NCBI GenBank assembly: GCA_934486875.1
Contig: CAKSPU010000046.1
Location: 1 to 18,308, forward strand
From: an uncultured Oscillospiraceae bacterium
Lineage (GTDB): Bacteria; Bacillota; Clostridia; Oscillospirales; Ruminococcaceae
Direction: 5' to 3'
DNA: 18,308 nucleotides
Under the pieces are notes generated by a model that did not search any database, had not been told where the DNA came from, and was given only the letters and a program-made list of their open reading frames with translations. Within the stretch, counting starts at the first letter, position 1. Each line of letters starts with the position of its first letter. This document shows positions 1-9,435 of the stretch, piece by piece. A program made the position numbers and the translations under genes.

Positions 1-2
1 CC

Positions 3-875
3 GTTAATGCCGTTGTCGGTATGGTTGGACTTAAACCCACTGTCGCAGCTCTTGAAAGCGGTATGCAGGTGGCTCTTGCAAACAAGGAAACGCTTGTGGC
101 AGGCGGCGATATCGTTATGAAGCTGGCTGCCGAAAAGGGTATAACCATACTGCCCATCGACAGTGAACACAGTGCGATATTCCAGTGCGTTATGGGCATA
201 AAGGGTGATGTGCAGAAGCAGCTCAAAGGTATTATCCTCACAGCTTCGGGAGGTCCGTTCTTCGGAAAAACATCATCGGAGCTTGAAAACGTGACCGTTG
301 AGCAGGCGCTTAAGCACCCAAACTGGTCAATGGGACGGAAAATAACCGTTGACAGCGCCACACTTATGAACAAGGGGCTGGAGCTTATGGAAGCCTGCCA
401 TTTGTTCGGCGTGAAGCCATCTCAGGTGGAGATAGTTGTTCACAGGCAGAGCGTTATCCATTCAGCGATCGTTCTTTCGGACAATGCTGTTATAGCACAG
501 CTTGGCGTGCCTGATATGAAGATACCTATTCAGCTTGCTCTCACATATCCCGAAAGATGCGAGTCACTGTCAGGTGAGCTTTCTTTGACAGATTATGGAA
601 ATCTCACATTTGCAAAACCCGATTATGACACCTTTGTGTGCCTTAAAACAGCGGTAAAAGCTGCTGAAGCAGGAGGAACTGCGGGCAGTATCGTCAATGG
701 TGCCAATGAAAGAGCTGTTGAGCTTTTCCTTGACGGAAAGATCGGCTTCGGCGATATCGGCAGGGGAGTGAGCGGTGCTCTTGAAAGCATTGCCGTGAAG
801 CCTGCGGATTCACTTGATGCTGTGCTCGCTGCCGACGCTATGGCGAGGGATTACATAGACAGCAGATTTTGCTGA
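3..875 (+). CDS. dxr: 1-deoxy-D-xylulose 5-phosphate reductoisomerase, 5'-truncated by window edge
   Basis: DXR (IspC) converts 1-deoxy-D-xylulose 5-phosphate to 2-C-methyl-D-erythritol 4-phosphate with NADPH and a divalent metal, the first committed step of the MEP isoprenoid pathway in the cytosol. The reading frame is open from base 3 (VNAVVGMVGL), so the gene begins outside the window; about 290 of the family's usual 380-400 residues are visible and the N-terminal NADPH-binding part is mostly missing. Family signatures seen are ALANKETLVAGG, the metal/substrate motif PIDSEHSAIFQC, ILTASGGPFF, HPNWSMGRKITVDSATLMNKG, VVHRQSVIHS and MKIPIQLALTYPER, followed by the C-terminal helical domain. 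The ATG at 21 lies inside the conserved core and is not the true start. rseP follows after 21 bp, matching the common dxr-rseP order of Firmicutes. No frameshift is seen. Confidence 0.96.
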   Translation, partial: VNAVVGMVGLKPTVAALESGMQVALANKETLVAGGDIVMKLAAEKGITILPIDSEHSAIFQCVMGIKGDVQKQLKGIILTASGGPFFGKTSSELENVTVEQALKHPNWSMGRKITVDSATLMNKGLELMEACHLFGVKPSQVEIVVHRQSVIHSAIVLSDNAVIAQLGVPDMKIPIQLALTYPERCESLSGELSLTDYGNLTFAKPDYDTFVCLKTAVKAAEAGGTAGSIVNGANERAVELFLDGKIGFGDIGRGVSGALESIAVKPADSLDAVLAADAMARDYIDSRFC

Positions 876-896
876 CATTATTTTGTGGAGGAATAA

Positions 897-1937
897 ATGA
901 GTACAGTCATTTCAATTATCAGTGCTGTTCTGATATTCTGCGTCATCGTTGTTGTTCATGAGTTCGGACATTTTATCGTTGCAAGGAAATGCGGCATAGA
1001 TGTGCAGGAATTTGCGATAGGTATGGGACCTGTTATTTTCAAAAAACAGGGAAAGCACACGCTTTTTACCCTTCGTCTCCTGCCCCTCGGCGGCTTCTGC
1101 TCAATGGGTGAGGACGAGGAATCTGACAATGAAAACAGCTTCCGAAACAAGTCTGTGTGGCGCAGGATAGCCGTTATCGCCGCAGGAGCGATAATGAACC
1201 TGATACTCGGCTTTATTCTTTCAATCATAATTTTTCTTGCGGCGGGCAGGGTCACCACCACAATTATCGCCGAGATAGTTCCGGGCTCGGGCTGCGAGAC
1301 TGCGGGAATGGCTGTGGGTGACAGGATAACCAAGGTCAACGGTCTGCACATTTTTACGGCTAATGACATTATCTATGAGCTGAGAAATGACGAGGACGGC
1401 GTTCTTGATTTTGTTGTGGAGCGTGACGGTGAAAAGCTCACGTTTAACGGTGTGAAATTCGGTCTGACGGTCGATGAAGAAACAGGCGAACGTGTCCTGA
1501 ATTACGATTTCAAGGTCTATATGAAGGATATGACCGCAGCCGAGCTTCTTCCTGTCGCAGCAAACAAGTTTATGTATTATTCAAGGCTCATTCTTATGTC
1601 CCTGAGAGACCTTATTTCGGGAAAATACGGTCTTAACAATCTTCAGGGACCTGTTGGCATTGTGACGGTGATATCCGAAAGCGCTCAGGAATCGGGCTTT
1701 GATATCGGATATCTTCTCGACATTGCTATGCTTATCAGCGTAAACGTAGGAATTTTTAATCTTCTGCCACTGCCAGCACTTGACGGCGGAAGACTTGTTT
1801 TCTTAATAATCGAAGCAATACGCCGAAAGCCTGTCAAGGCTGAGACTGAGGGAATGGTGCATTTTGCGGGATTTGCCCTGCTTATGCTCCTTATGATAAT
1901 CGTTACGTTCAATGACGTTAAAAATATCTTTATTTAA
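897..1937 (+). CDS. rseP: RseP/RasP-type site-2 zinc metalloprotease (M50)
   Basis: This is an intramembrane protease of the RseP/RasP family, which cleaves membrane substrates such as anti-sigma factors and remnant signal peptides. The zinc motif HEFGH is at residues 21-25 in the first membrane helix. The second active-site motif NLLPLPALDGG is at 288-298, its Asp being the third zinc ligand. A membrane segment near residues 91-116 is followed by a single PDZ-like domain (about 123-183), and the C-terminus is a further hydrophobic helix near 322-337. At 346 residues it is typical of Gram-positive members, which carry one PDZ domain, not the two of E. coli RseP. The start is supported by GGAGGA just upstream (887-892). 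It sits between dxr and ispG with short gaps, suggesting co-transcription. The physiological substrate cannot be read from the sequence. Confidence 0.95.
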   Translation: MSTVISIISAVLIFCVIVVVHEFGHFIVARKCGIDVQEFAIGMGPVIFKKQGKHTLFTLRLLPLGGFCSMGEDEESDNENSFRNKSVWRRIAVIAAGAIMNLILGFILSIIIFLAAGRVTTTIIAEIVPGSGCETAGMAVGDRITKVNGLHIFTANDIIYELRNDEDGVLDFVVERDGEKLTFNGVKFGLTVDEETGERVLNYDFKVYMKDMTAAELLPVAANKFMYYSRLILMSLRDLISGKYGLNNLQGPVGIVTVISESAQESGFDIGYLLDIAMLISVNVGIFNLLPLPALDGGRLVFLIIEAIRRKPVKAETEGMVHFAGFALLMLLMIIVTFNDVKNIFI

Positions 1938-1948
1938 GGAATGATCTT

Positions 1949-3010
1949 ATGAGAAAGCTTCACCCTGTTAAAGTCGGAGGACTTACTCTTGACGGCAGCA
2001 AAATTTATATCCAGTCTATGCTCAACGTGCCTGCTGAGGATATCGAGGGCAGCGTAAGGCAGGCTATAGAGCTTGAAAAGGCAGGCTGCGAGATAGTCAG
2101 GGCATCAATTCCCAATATGGCGGCTGTGAAGCTTATCCCTGCCATAAAAGAGGCTGTTTCCATACCACTTGTGGCGGATATCCATTTTGACTACCGAATT
2201 GCCCTTGAATGCGCTGCCGCAGGAGTTGACAAGATACGCATAAATCCCGGAAATATCGGCGGTATTGACAGGGTAAAAGCGGTTGCGGACTGCTGTAGGG
2301 CACGGAATATCCCAATCAGGATAGGTGTTAATTCAGGCTCACTTGAAAAAGAGCTTCTTGCCAAATACGGCAGACCCTGTGCGGAGGCACTTGTTGAGAG
2401 CGCAATGGATCACGCAGCTCTCCTTGAACAGTGTGATTTTGACGATATCGTTATTTCAATAAAATCATCGGACGTTAAAACTATGATAGACGCATACCGT
2501 CTCGCGACGGAAAAGACCTGTTATCCGCTTCATCTCGGCGTTACAGAGGCAGGCACGGAAAGAATGGGCATTATCAAATCCGCTGTGGGAATAGGCTCGC
2601 TCCTTTGCGACGGCATTGGTGAGACCATACGTGTGTCCCTTACCGATGACCCTGTTAAGGAGATCGCTGCGGCAAAGGATATTCTTATGGCTGTGGGAAA
2701 GGGTCACGGTGTCAGGTTCGTTTCCTGCCCCACCTGCGGACGGACAAAAATCAATCTTGTAAAGCTGGCAAAGGACGTTGAAACGGCTGTCAGAAACATT
2801 CCCCTTGACATAACCGTGGCAGTTATGGGCTGCGCAGTAAATGGCCCGGGTGAAGCGAAAGAGGCTGACATAGGAATTGCAGGCGGCGACGGCTGCGCTG
2901 TAATTTTCAGAAAGGGACAGCTTCTGAGAAAGGTCAGGGAAGATGAAGTTCTCAGCGAGCTGCTCAAAGAGATCGACAAACTTCGGGAGGAAGATAAAAA
3001 TTGCTTATAA
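1949..3010 (+). CDS. ispG: (E)-4-hydroxy-3-methylbut-2-enyl-diphosphate synthase (flavodoxin/ferredoxin type)
   Basis: IspG (GcpE) reductively opens methylerythritol cyclodiphosphate to HMBPP, the penultimate step of the MEP pathway, using a [4Fe-4S] cluster. The N-terminal TIM-barrel half is recognisable from the [14 protein letters not shown] start, [13 protein letters not shown] and [10 protein letters not shown]. The C-terminal iron-sulfur domain carries the cluster cysteines Cys260 and Cys263 (CPTCGR) and Cys295, followed by the usual NGPGEA motif. At 353 residues it is the two-domain bacterial form without the large insert of plant and chlamydial enzymes. The ATG at 1949 has AAGGA eight bases upstream. 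The gene begins 11 bp after rseP and its last codons overlap the TTG start of polC by 10 bp. With dxr two genes upstream, two MEP steps are linked here to a protease and a polymerase. Confidence 0.97.
   Translation: MRKLHPVKVGGLTLDGSKIYIQSMLNVPAEDIEGSVRQAIELEKAGCEIVRASIPNMAAVKLIPAIKEAVSIPLVADIHFDYRIALECAAAGVDKIRINPGNIGGIDRVKAVADCCRARNIPIRIGVNSGSLEKELLAKYGRPCAEALVESAMDHAALLEQCDFDDIVISIKSSDVKTMIDAYRLATEKTCYPLHLGVTEAGTERMGIIKSAVGIGSLLCDGIGETIRVSLTDDPVKEIAAAKDILMAVGKGHGVRFVSCPTCGRTKINLVKLAKDVETAVRNIPLDITVAVMGCAVNGPGEAKEADIGIAGGDGCAVIFRKGQLLRKVREDEVLSELLKEIDKLREEDKNCL
2985..2990 (+). promoter_or_regulatory. Ribosome binding site of polC inside the ispG 3' end
   Basis: GGGAGG sits 10 bases before the TTG at 3001 and within the last codons of ispG. 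It decides the TTG as the polC start, since the first conserved PolC residues follow immediately. Translation of polC may be coupled to ispG. Confidence 0.7.
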
Positions 3011-6000
3011 AAGAGCTTTTTTCGGAATACACTGATAAGATACCAAATCCTGTGGGCAAAGGCGAGCTGATACGCATATGCCGCAGCAAGGACGGAAAGA
3101 AAATGTATCTTTATGCTACATTTCTTCAGCTCCAGCGCTTTGAAAATCTTGATGAATTTGAGCGTGCTGCCGCAAAGGCTGTGGGGCTTGACCTTATCCG
3201 TGTGAACTGCCGATACACTCCCGATATGCTTGACGCAAAATACACTCCCGAGCTTGTAATGCGCTTAAAGCAGGATATGGCTGTGATAAATGGACACTTG
3301 AACGGTGCATTTTATTACATAGATAACAATATCCTGCACATTGAACTGAAAAGAGGCGGTGCGGAGCTGATTTCAAGGGCAGGCTTCGAGGCAGCACTTT
3401 CCAAGCTTATTAATGACGAATTTTCTGTAAAATTAGGAGTAAAGCTCATTGAGAAGCAATCCCCGCAGGACAGCTACGAGGAGCAGCTAAGACAGGCATA
3501 TGAAAGCTCTGTTCCTATGCCTGACCCCGATGCACCTCAGAGACCTGCATTTTCAGCTCCTCCAAAGGAAGAGATCGTTTCCGTTGATTTCAAGACTATC
3601 CCTGTTATGAGCGAGGGCGCTCAGATAATCAAGGGCAAGCGTATTTTTGCGGACAGTGTCACGAATATCGGTGATATTTATGAACCGCAGAACGGCATTG
3701 TTATATGGGGCGATATTTTCGATTATGCTGAAAAGGAGATAAAAAACAAAAAGGGTGAGGAAAAGCGCATAACCACCGTAAGCCTTACCGACTACACAGG
3801 TTCTATCTCCATTAAGGATTTTGCCGACAAGGACAGCGAAAATATCCTCAGTACACTGAAAAAAGGCACTACTGCCATTATCAGGGGCAGAGTGGATTTT
3901 GATACATTTGACAACGAATTTGTCCTTCGTGCAAATGACATTATGCTTGTCAAGAAAAAGGACAGAACAGACACCTGTGAGGAAAAGCGTGTTGAGCTCC
4001 ATATGCATACAAATATGTCGCAGATGGACGCTATCACTCCTGCGGACAAGCTCATAAAACGTGCATACAGCTGGGGACACAAGGCTATTGCCATTACCGA
4101 CCACGGCGGTGTTCAGGCATTTCCAGAAGCAGTTGCCGCCTGTGATGATATCAGAAAGAGCGGCGGCGAATTTAAGATAATCTACGGCTGCGAGGCGTAT
4201 TCGGTAGATGATATCGTTGAAGCTGTCCGTGTATATAAAGATGTACCACTGAAAGGCGAGCTTATCGTTTTTGACCTTGAGACAACGGGCTTTTCCGCAA
4301 CGGGCGAGAGGATAATCGAGTACGGTGCTGTAAGGCTTCGTGACCTTGAGCTTTGCGACACATTTTCAAGCTTTGCAGACCCCGAAAAGCCCATTCCGGA
4401 AAGAATAACAAAGCTTACAGGCATTACGGGGGAAATGGTGGAGGGTGCTCCGTCACAGAAAGAAGCTCTTGAAAAATTCATTGAATACTGCGGCGAAGCT
4501 CCCGTTCTTATCGCCCATAATGCAGGATTTGATACGGCATTTATCAAGGCGGAATGTGTCCGTCAGGGGATAAAATTCAATTTTTCAATTATCGACACGG
4601 TGGTAATGTGCAGAAGTATGCTTCCCGAACTGAAAAAGCACAAGCTGAATATCGTTGCGAAGCATCTCGGACTGGGCGAATTTGACCACCACAGAGCCTT
4701 TGAGGACGCAAAAATGCTCGGCAGAATCTTCATCAAGCTTGCCGCACGGCTTATTGATGAGGAGGGCTGCGTCAATATAAGCGACATAAACAAGGTCACA
4801 AAAAATGTTGACCCGAAGAGCCTGAGGGCTTATCATCAGATAATCCTTGCCAAGAACAATGCAGGACTGAAAAATCTCTACAAGCTGGTTTCTTTCGGGC
4901 ACATCAAGTATTATCACCGCCGCCCGAGAATACCTATGTCTGAGCTTATAACTCACCGTGAGGGGCTTATCGTAGGCAGTGCCTGCGAATCGGGCGAGCT
5001 TTTCACCGCTGTACGTGACGGCCGTCCCTGGGACGTTCTCTGCGATATTGCGTCATTTTATGATTATCTTGAAATTCAGCCTGTTATGAACAATGGCTTC
5101 CTTATCCGTGATGATGACTATGACAATATCAAGACTGTGGAGGATCTTCAGGAATTTAACAAAACTATCGTTAAGCTTGGCGATGCTCTGAATATTCCTG
5201 TTGTTGCCACCTGTGACGTTCATTTTATGGATCCCTCTGATGCAATTTTCCGAAAAATACTTATGTATGACAAATTTGCCGATGCTGAGCATCAGCCGCC
5301 GCTGTATCTGCGCACGACCGATGAAATGCTGGAAGAATTTTCATATCTGGGTAAGGAAAAGGCTTATGAGGTTGTGGTTACAAACACAAATAAAATTGCG
5401 GATATGGTTGACCCCGACATCAGACCTATCCCGCCCGGAACATTCACGCCAAGTATGGACAATGCCGAAGAGGAGCTTCCAAGGATAACCTGGAAGAGAG
5501 CCAAAGAAATGTACGGCGACCCGCTTCCCGATATCGTTCAGAAGCGTCTTGACAAGGAGCTGAACTCCATTATCAAGAACGGATTTGCGGTGCTGTATAT
5601 GATCGCTCAGAAGCTTGTTGCAAATTCCAACGAGCACGGCTATCAGGTAGGCTCGAGAGGTTCGGTAGGCTCGTCATTCGTGGCAAATATGTCGGGTATT
5701 TCCGAGGTAAACTCCCTGCCGCCCCATTATCTCTGCCCCAACTGCAAGAACAGTGAGTTCTTCCTTGACGGTGCTTACGGCTCGGGCTATGACCTGCCGC
5801 CGAAAAAGTGTCCCAAATGCGGTACTGAATATATCCGTGAGGGACACGATATCCCCTTTGAAACGTTCCTCGGATTCAACGGAGACAAGGCTCCCGATAT
5901 CGACCTTAACTTCTCGGGTGAGTATCAGACCTCCGCACATAAATATACCGAAACATTGTTCGGTCCCGAAAACGTATTCAAAGCGGGAACGACAGGCTCA

Positions 6001-7323
6001 GTTGCCGAAAAGACCGCTTACGGCTATGTTAAGCATTATCTTGAAGCGGTGGGCAAAAAGGTCTCGAGAGCTGAGGAAAACCGCCTTACTCTCGGCTGCA
6101 CAGGCGTTAAGCGAACAACAGGTCAGCACCCCGGAGGAATGGTCGTTGTTCCCTCGGATTATGAGGTATATGACTTTACTGCCGTCCAGCACCCTGCTGA
6201 GGATCCGAAATCAAACTTCATCACCACTCACTTTGACTTCCATTCGCTTCACGATACTATCCTGAAGCTTGATGAGCTCGGACACGATGTGCCCACACTT
6301 TACAAGCACCTTGAAGATATGACGGGAGTTCTTACAAAGGACATTTTCCCTGCGGACGAAAAGGTGATGAGCCTGTATGCATCTCCCGAAGCGCTGGGTG
6401 TCACTGCGGAGGACATCGGCTGGCAGACGGGTACACTTGCTATCCCCGAAATGGGCACGGGCTTTGCTATGCAGATGCTTCTTGATGCAAAACCCAAAAG
6501 ATTTTCCGACCTGCTCCAGATATCGGGACTTTCCCACGGTACGGACGTATGGCTTGGAAATGCTCAGGATCTTATCAAAAACGGTATCTGCACCATTTCC
6601 GAGGTTATCGGCTGCCGTGACGGTATTATGACATACCTTATCTATCACGGTGTTGACCCCAACCTTTCTTTCAAAATAATGGAGATAACCCGTAAGGGTA
6701 AAGCCCCCAAGCTCCTTACCGAAGAAATGAAGCAGACTATGAGAGGCCACGATGTTCCCGAATGGTATATCGACAGCTGTCTTAAGATCAAGTATATGTT
6801 CCCGAAAGCACACGCTGCGGCTTACGTTATCGCCGCAAACAAGCTTGCGTGGTACAAGGTCTATTATCCGCTGCAATTTTACGCTACCATATTTACGGTG
6901 CGTGGAGAGGACTTTGACGCAGAGACAGCTATGCTCGGAAGAAATGCCGTAAAGCTCAAAATGAACGAGATAAAGGCAAAGGGCAATGACAAGACCGCCA
7001 AGGATTCGGGTACATATGATATGCTCCTGCTCACAAATGAGATGATGGCAAGGGGATATGACTTCCTGCCAATCAATATCTACAAGTCCCACGCAACCAA
7101 ATACACCGTTGAGGACGGCAAGATAAGACTTCCGTTCTCATCAGCGGGCGGTATCGGTGAGAATGCCGCAAAATCGCTGTATGACGCTGTTCAGGCGGGT
7201 GACTTCATCTCAATAGATGAGCTTCAGGAAAAGAGCGGCGTTTCAAATTCCGTTATCGACAAGCTGGTTTCTCTGGGCGCAATGGGCGATCTTCCCAAGT
7301 CCGACCAGATAAGCCTTTTCTGA
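3001..7323 (+). CDS. polC: DNA polymerase III alpha subunit, Gram-positive PolC type
   Basis: PolC is the main replicative DNA polymerase of low-GC Gram-positives and carries both polymerase and 3'-5' proofreading activity. Domains in order: an N-terminal region (about 1-200); an OB-fold (about 210-320); a PHP domain beginning with HMHTN at 334-338 and TDHGG at 366-370; a DEDDh exonuclease inserted in PHP (about 420-580) with Asp425, Glu427, Asp511, His564 and Asp569; then the rest of PHP and the polymerase core. A four-cysteine zinc motif is at 912/915 and 937/940. The catalytic [10 protein letters not shown] is at 965-974 with Asp966 and Asp968, and PKAHAAAYV at 1268-1276. The 1440-residue length matches Bacillus PolC (about 1437). 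The TTG start at 3001 overlaps ispG by 10 bp. All catalytic residues I can place are intact. Confidence 0.98.
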   Translation: MLIKELFSEYTDKIPNPVGKGELIRICRSKDGKKMYLYATFLQLQRFENLDEFERAAAKAVGLDLIRVNCRYTPDMLDAKYTPELVMRLKQDMAVINGHLNGAFYYIDNNILHIELKRGGAELISRAGFEAALSKLINDEFSVKLGVKLIEKQSPQDSYEEQLRQAYESSVPMPDPDAPQRPAFSAPPKEEIVSVDFKTIPVMSEGAQIIKGKRIFADSVTNIGDIYEPQNGIVIWGDIFDYAEKEIKNKKGEEKRITTVSLTDYTGSISIKDFADKDSENILSTLKKGTTAIIRGRVDFDTFDNEFVLRANDIMLVKKKDRTDTCEEKRVELHMHTNMSQMDAITPADKLIKRAYSWGHKAIAITDHGGVQAFPEAVAACDDIRKSGGEFKIIYGCEAYSVDDIVEAVRVYKDVPLKGELIVFDLETTGFSATGERIIEYGAVRLRDLELCDTFSSFADPEKPIPERITKLTGITGEMVEGAPSQKEALEKFIEYCGEAPVLIAHNAGFDTAFIKAECVRQGIKFNFSIIDTVVMCRSMLPELKKHKLNIVAKHLGLGEFDHHRAFEDAKMLGRIFIKLAARLIDEEGCVNISDINKVTKNVDPKSLRAYHQIILAKNNAGLKNLYKLVSFGHIKYYHRRPRIPMSELITHREGLIVGSACESGELFTAVRDGRPWDVLCDIASFYDYLEIQPVMNNGFLIRDDDYDNIKTVEDLQEFNKTIVKLGDALNIPVVATCDVHFMDPSDAIFRKILMYDKFADAEHQPPLYLRTTDEMLEEFSYLGKEKAYEVVVTNTNKIADMVDPDIRPIPPGTFTPSMDNAEEELPRITWKRAKEMYGDPLPDIVQKRLDKELNSIIKNGFAVLYMIAQKLVANSNEHGYQVGSRGSVGSSFVANMSGISEVNSLPPHYLCPNCKNSEFFLDGAYGSGYDLPPKKCPKCGTEYIREGHDIPFETFLGFNGDKAPDIDLNFSGEYQTSAHKYTETLFGPENVFKAGTTGSVAEKTAYGYVKHYLEAVGKKVSRAEENRLTLGCTGVKRTTGQHPGGMVVVPSDYEVYDFTAVQHPAEDPKSNFITTHFDFHSLHDTILKLDELGHDVPTLYKHLEDMTGVLTKDIFPADEKVMSLYASPEALGVTAEDIGWQTGTLAIPEMGTGFAMQMLLDAKPKRFSDLLQISGLSHGTDVWLGNAQDLIKNGICTISEVIGCRDGIMTYLIYHGVDPNLSFKIMEITRKGKAPKLLTEEMKQTMRGHDVPEWYIDSCLKIKYMFPKAHAAAYVIAANKLAWYKVYYPLQFYATIFTVRGEDFDAETAMLGRNAVKLKMNEIKAKGNDKTAKDSGTYDMLLLTNEMMARGYDFLPINIYKSHATKYTVEDGKIRLPFSSAGGIGENAAKSLYDAVQAGDFISIDELQEKSGVSNSVIDKLVSLGAMGDLPKSDQISLF

Positions 7324-7328
7324 GGAAG
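7322..7328 (+). promoter_or_regulatory. Ribosome binding site deciding the TTG start at 7336
   Basis: GAGGAAG overlaps the polC stop codon and lies 7 bases before TTG. The next in-frame ATG is roughly 38 codons further in, beyond conserved barrel sequence, so TTG is the most credible start. Confidence 0.65.
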
Positions 7329-7335
7329 TGACATA

Positions 7336-8133
7336 TTGAACAGAGTTTTATGCTCCACAGGAGCTGTTGTAACACGAAAAAACGGTCTTAACTACAGACT
7401 TCTGCCCGAATTGGCGGAAAAGCTTTGCTGTGACGGCTTCGAGCTGATGATAAGCCGCAGCTGGTATGAAAATTTTGACACGGTTTACGGTGATATCTCC
7501 CGAATGGGTCTGCTTATTCCCACAGTTCACTGCGAAAAGGGGATAGGCGAGCTTATTTCGGCGGGAGACGGGGAAGCATACAGGCGCTTTGAGCTTGACT
7601 GTCGGGCTGCCGAAATGACAGGCGCAAAGCTTTTGGTGCTTCATTTGTGGAACGGGCTTGTTTCCGACAGTAATTTTTCCGAAAATCTTCGGGCATATGA
7701 ACGGCTCAGAAAAATTGCCGAGGGTCACGGTCTGCTGCTGACGGTTGAAAATGTTGTGTGCAACGTTTCAGCTCCTATGAACAGGCTTCGTGAGCTTGCG
7801 GCGGAATATCCCGACATCAGCTTTACCTTTGATACAAAAATGGCTGCATTTCACGGTGAGCTTGACGAATTTTATGATGAAGATTTTCTGAAAAAGCACA
7901 TAAAGCATCTTCACATCAATGATTACGGCGGAGGTATCAAGGAGTGGAATGCCCTCAGGACGCTTCATCTCGGCTGCGGAAATATTGATTTTGACGGATT
8001 CTTCGGATTTGTCAGAAAAACAGGCTACACCGGCGACTTCACCGTTGAAGCAACATCTGTAAATGATGACGGCTCCGTTGATATAGACAAGCTTAACAGC
8101 GATTTTTTGAAAATCAAAGGCTATATTGCCTAA
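7336..8133 (+). CDS. Sugar-phosphate isomerase/epimerase-like TIM-barrel protein
   Basis: This 265-residue protein looks like a xylose isomerase-like TIM barrel (AP_endonuc_2 superfamily), a group including sugar epimerases, dehydratases and endonuclease IV. The barrel strands carry the family's usual metal/substrate positions: TVHCEKG near residue 57, LLVLHLWNG near 98-106, Glu138 (LTVENV), Asp166 (FTFDTK), His191/His193 (KHLHIND), His211 (LHLGCG) and Glu238 (FTVEATS). These suggest an active divalent-metal enzyme. I cannot name the substrate. The start is taken as TTG with a good ribosome binding site. It lies 12 bp after polC and no terminator separates them, so it is probably the last gene of the upstream operon. 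The 94 bp to hisZ contain a separate promoter. The family call is fairly sure; any exact function is unknown. Confidence 0.85.
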   Translation: MNRVLCSTGAVVTRKNGLNYRLLPELAEKLCCDGFELMISRSWYENFDTVYGDISRMGLLIPTVHCEKGIGELISAGDGEAYRRFELDCRAAEMTGAKLLVLHLWNGLVSDSNFSENLRAYERLRKIAEGHGLLLTVENVVCNVSAPMNRLRELAAEYPDISFTFDTKMAAFHGELDEFYDEDFLKKHIKHLHINDYGGGIKEWNALRTLHLGCGNIDFDGFFGFVRKTGYTGDFTVEATSVNDDGSVDIDKLNSDFLKIKGYIA

Positions 8134-8148
8134 ATTTTCGGACTGCTA

Positions 8149-8177
8149 TTGACATTATTACATTATTATGGTATTAT
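8149..8177 (+). promoter_or_regulatory. Predicted vegetative promoter of the his operon with extended -10
   Basis: TTGACA at 8149-8154 is separated by exactly 17 bases from TATTAT at 8172-8177, and TGG just before the -10 gives the TGn extended element. Transcription should start near 8184-8186, leaving a leader of roughly 40 bases. That is too short for a T-box or a peptide attenuator. Small palindromes overlap the -10 and start point (GTATtATAC at 8171-8179 and TGATATCA at 8185-8192) and could be operator half-sites. That last point is speculative. Confidence 0.75.
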
Positions 8178-8227
8178 ACTACTATGATATCACTTTACCA
8201 CGATAAATTAACAGGGAGATTTACTGT

Positions 8228-9421
8228 ATGAAACGATATGATCTTATAACCCCCGAGGGAACAAGAGACCTGCTTTTTGAGGAATGTGCCGCTGTAAGGG
8301 CAGTTGAAGAACGCTTACAGAAGGTGTTTAAATCCAAAGGCTATTCCGAGGTTATAACTCCGGGACTTGAATTTTACGATGTTTTCAATATGAAGTCAAG
8401 ATATTTTCCTCAGGAAACTATGTATAAGCTTGTTGACAACAAGGCTCGTCTTATGGTTGTCCGCCCCGACTCAACAATGCCTATAGCAAGAATGACCGCC
8501 ACCCGTCTCAGAGAGCAGACGCTTCCACTCAGACTTTGCTACAGCCAGAGCGTTTACAGAAACAAGCCCAGTATGCGTGGCAGAAGTGATGAGATCCGCC
8601 AGACGGGAATAGAGCTTATCGGTTCCGCTTCGGGACGTGCAGAGCTTGAAGTCCTTTCAAATGCTCTTGAGGTGCTTTCCTCCTTTGAAACTGAGGGTTT
8701 CCGTCTTGAAATAGGTCATATCGGATTTTTCAAGGCACTTATAAATAAGCTTGGCTGCGACAGTGATACTGCCGAGAATATCAGAGGTCTTATCGAGGTG
8801 AAGAATTATCCCGCTCTTAACGATCTCCTTGAAAGCATCGGTGATAATGAAGTTACCCGTGCGCTGAGACAGCTTCCCCGTCTTTTCGGCGGCGAGGAGG
8901 TATTTGCTGAGGCTGCCGCACTTTACAGTGACCCTCAGGCTGATGCTGTTCTTGCAGAGCTGAGAGATACATATGAAAAGGCTGTTTCTCTCGGATACAA
9001 CGGAATGATAACCATTGACCTCGGTCTTGTTAACCGTATGGATTACTATACAGGTACAGTTATCAAGGGATATATCGAAGGCTGCGGCGACGCTGTTCTT
9101 TCGGGCGGAAGATATGACAAGCTTCTTTCCGAGTTCGGCTATGACGTTCCCGCAACAGGCTTTGCGGTAAATGTTGATGCAGTTGCAAGAGCTGAACTCA
9201 AAAAGGTGGATTTCAAGCCCGCTCCCGCAGATGTTCTGGTATTCGGAACAGACGGATATGAAGCTGCTGCTGTGGCATATTCAAGAAAGCTCATATCTGA
9301 GGGATACACCGCTGAAACTGCTGTTTTCGATACATATGACGAGGTTAAGGATTATGCCGTGAAAAAGGGCATCAAGCGCATAGATATCGTAGCCGACAAG
9401 GTAACTTCCGAAAATCTTTGA
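8228..9421 (+). CDS. hisZ: ATP phosphoribosyltransferase regulatory subunit HisZ
   Basis: HisZ is a catalytically silent paralogue of histidyl-tRNA synthetase that pairs with the short form of HisG and mediates histidine feedback. The class II aminoacyl-tRNA synthetase fold is clear: TPEGTRDLL at the N-terminus, VRPDSTMPIARM, and a motif-2 region around CYSQSVYRNKPSMRGRSDEIRQTG. In HisRS the histidine-A motif reads RGLDYY with a catalytic Arg. Here it is NRMDYYTGTV with Asn269 at that position, which argues for HisZ and not HisS. A short C-terminal alpha/beta part (about 330-397) follows. Length 397 fits HisZ. It is immediately followed by a short hisG, whose start lies 14 bp beyond the hisZ stop. 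ATG at 8228 has AGGGAG at 8213-8218. It is the first gene after the his promoter. Confidence 0.94.
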   Translation: MKRYDLITPEGTRDLLFEECAAVRAVEERLQKVFKSKGYSEVITPGLEFYDVFNMKSRYFPQETMYKLVDNKARLMVVRPDSTMPIARMTATRLREQTLPLRLCYSQSVYRNKPSMRGRSDEIRQTGIELIGSASGRAELEVLSNALEVLSSFETEGFRLEIGHIGFFKALINKLGCDSDTAENIRGLIEVKNYPALNDLLESIGDNEVTRALRQLPRLFGGEEVFAEAAALYSDPQADAVLAELRDTYEKAVSLGYNGMITIDLGLVNRMDYYTGTVIKGYIEGCGDAVLSGGRYDKLLSEFGYDVPATGFAVNVDAVARAELKKVDFKPAPADVLVFGTDGYEAAAVAYSRKLISEGYTAETAVFDTYDEVKDYAVKKGIKRIDIVADKVTSENL

Positions 9422-9422
9422 T

Positions 9423-9428
9423 AGGAGA
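9423..9428 (+). promoter_or_regulatory. Ribosome binding site deciding the hisG start
   Basis: AGGAGA lies 7 bases before ATG 9436. It lies downstream of the alternative TTG at 9418, which has no such site, so 9436 is preferred. Confidence 0.7.
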
Positions 9429-9435
9429 AATACAT

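Noticed and set aside
6211..7092. Long antisense open frame of 293 codons inside polC
   Set aside because: It lies wholly opposite the conserved polymerase core, has no recognisable motif and no convincing upstream signals. It is explained by polC codon bias.
8134..8227. T-box or other riboswitch before hisZ
   Set aside because: The leader is about 40 bases, with no terminator/antiterminator pair and no T-box sequence.
8228..9421. hisZ as a true histidyl-tRNA synthetase (hisS)
   Set aside because: The RGLDYY motif is NRMDYY, the protein is short for HisS, and it directly precedes a short-form hisG.
9418..9435. TTG at 9418 as hisG start
   Set aside because: It overlaps the hisZ stop and has no ribosome binding site; AGGAGA is placed correctly for ATG 9436.
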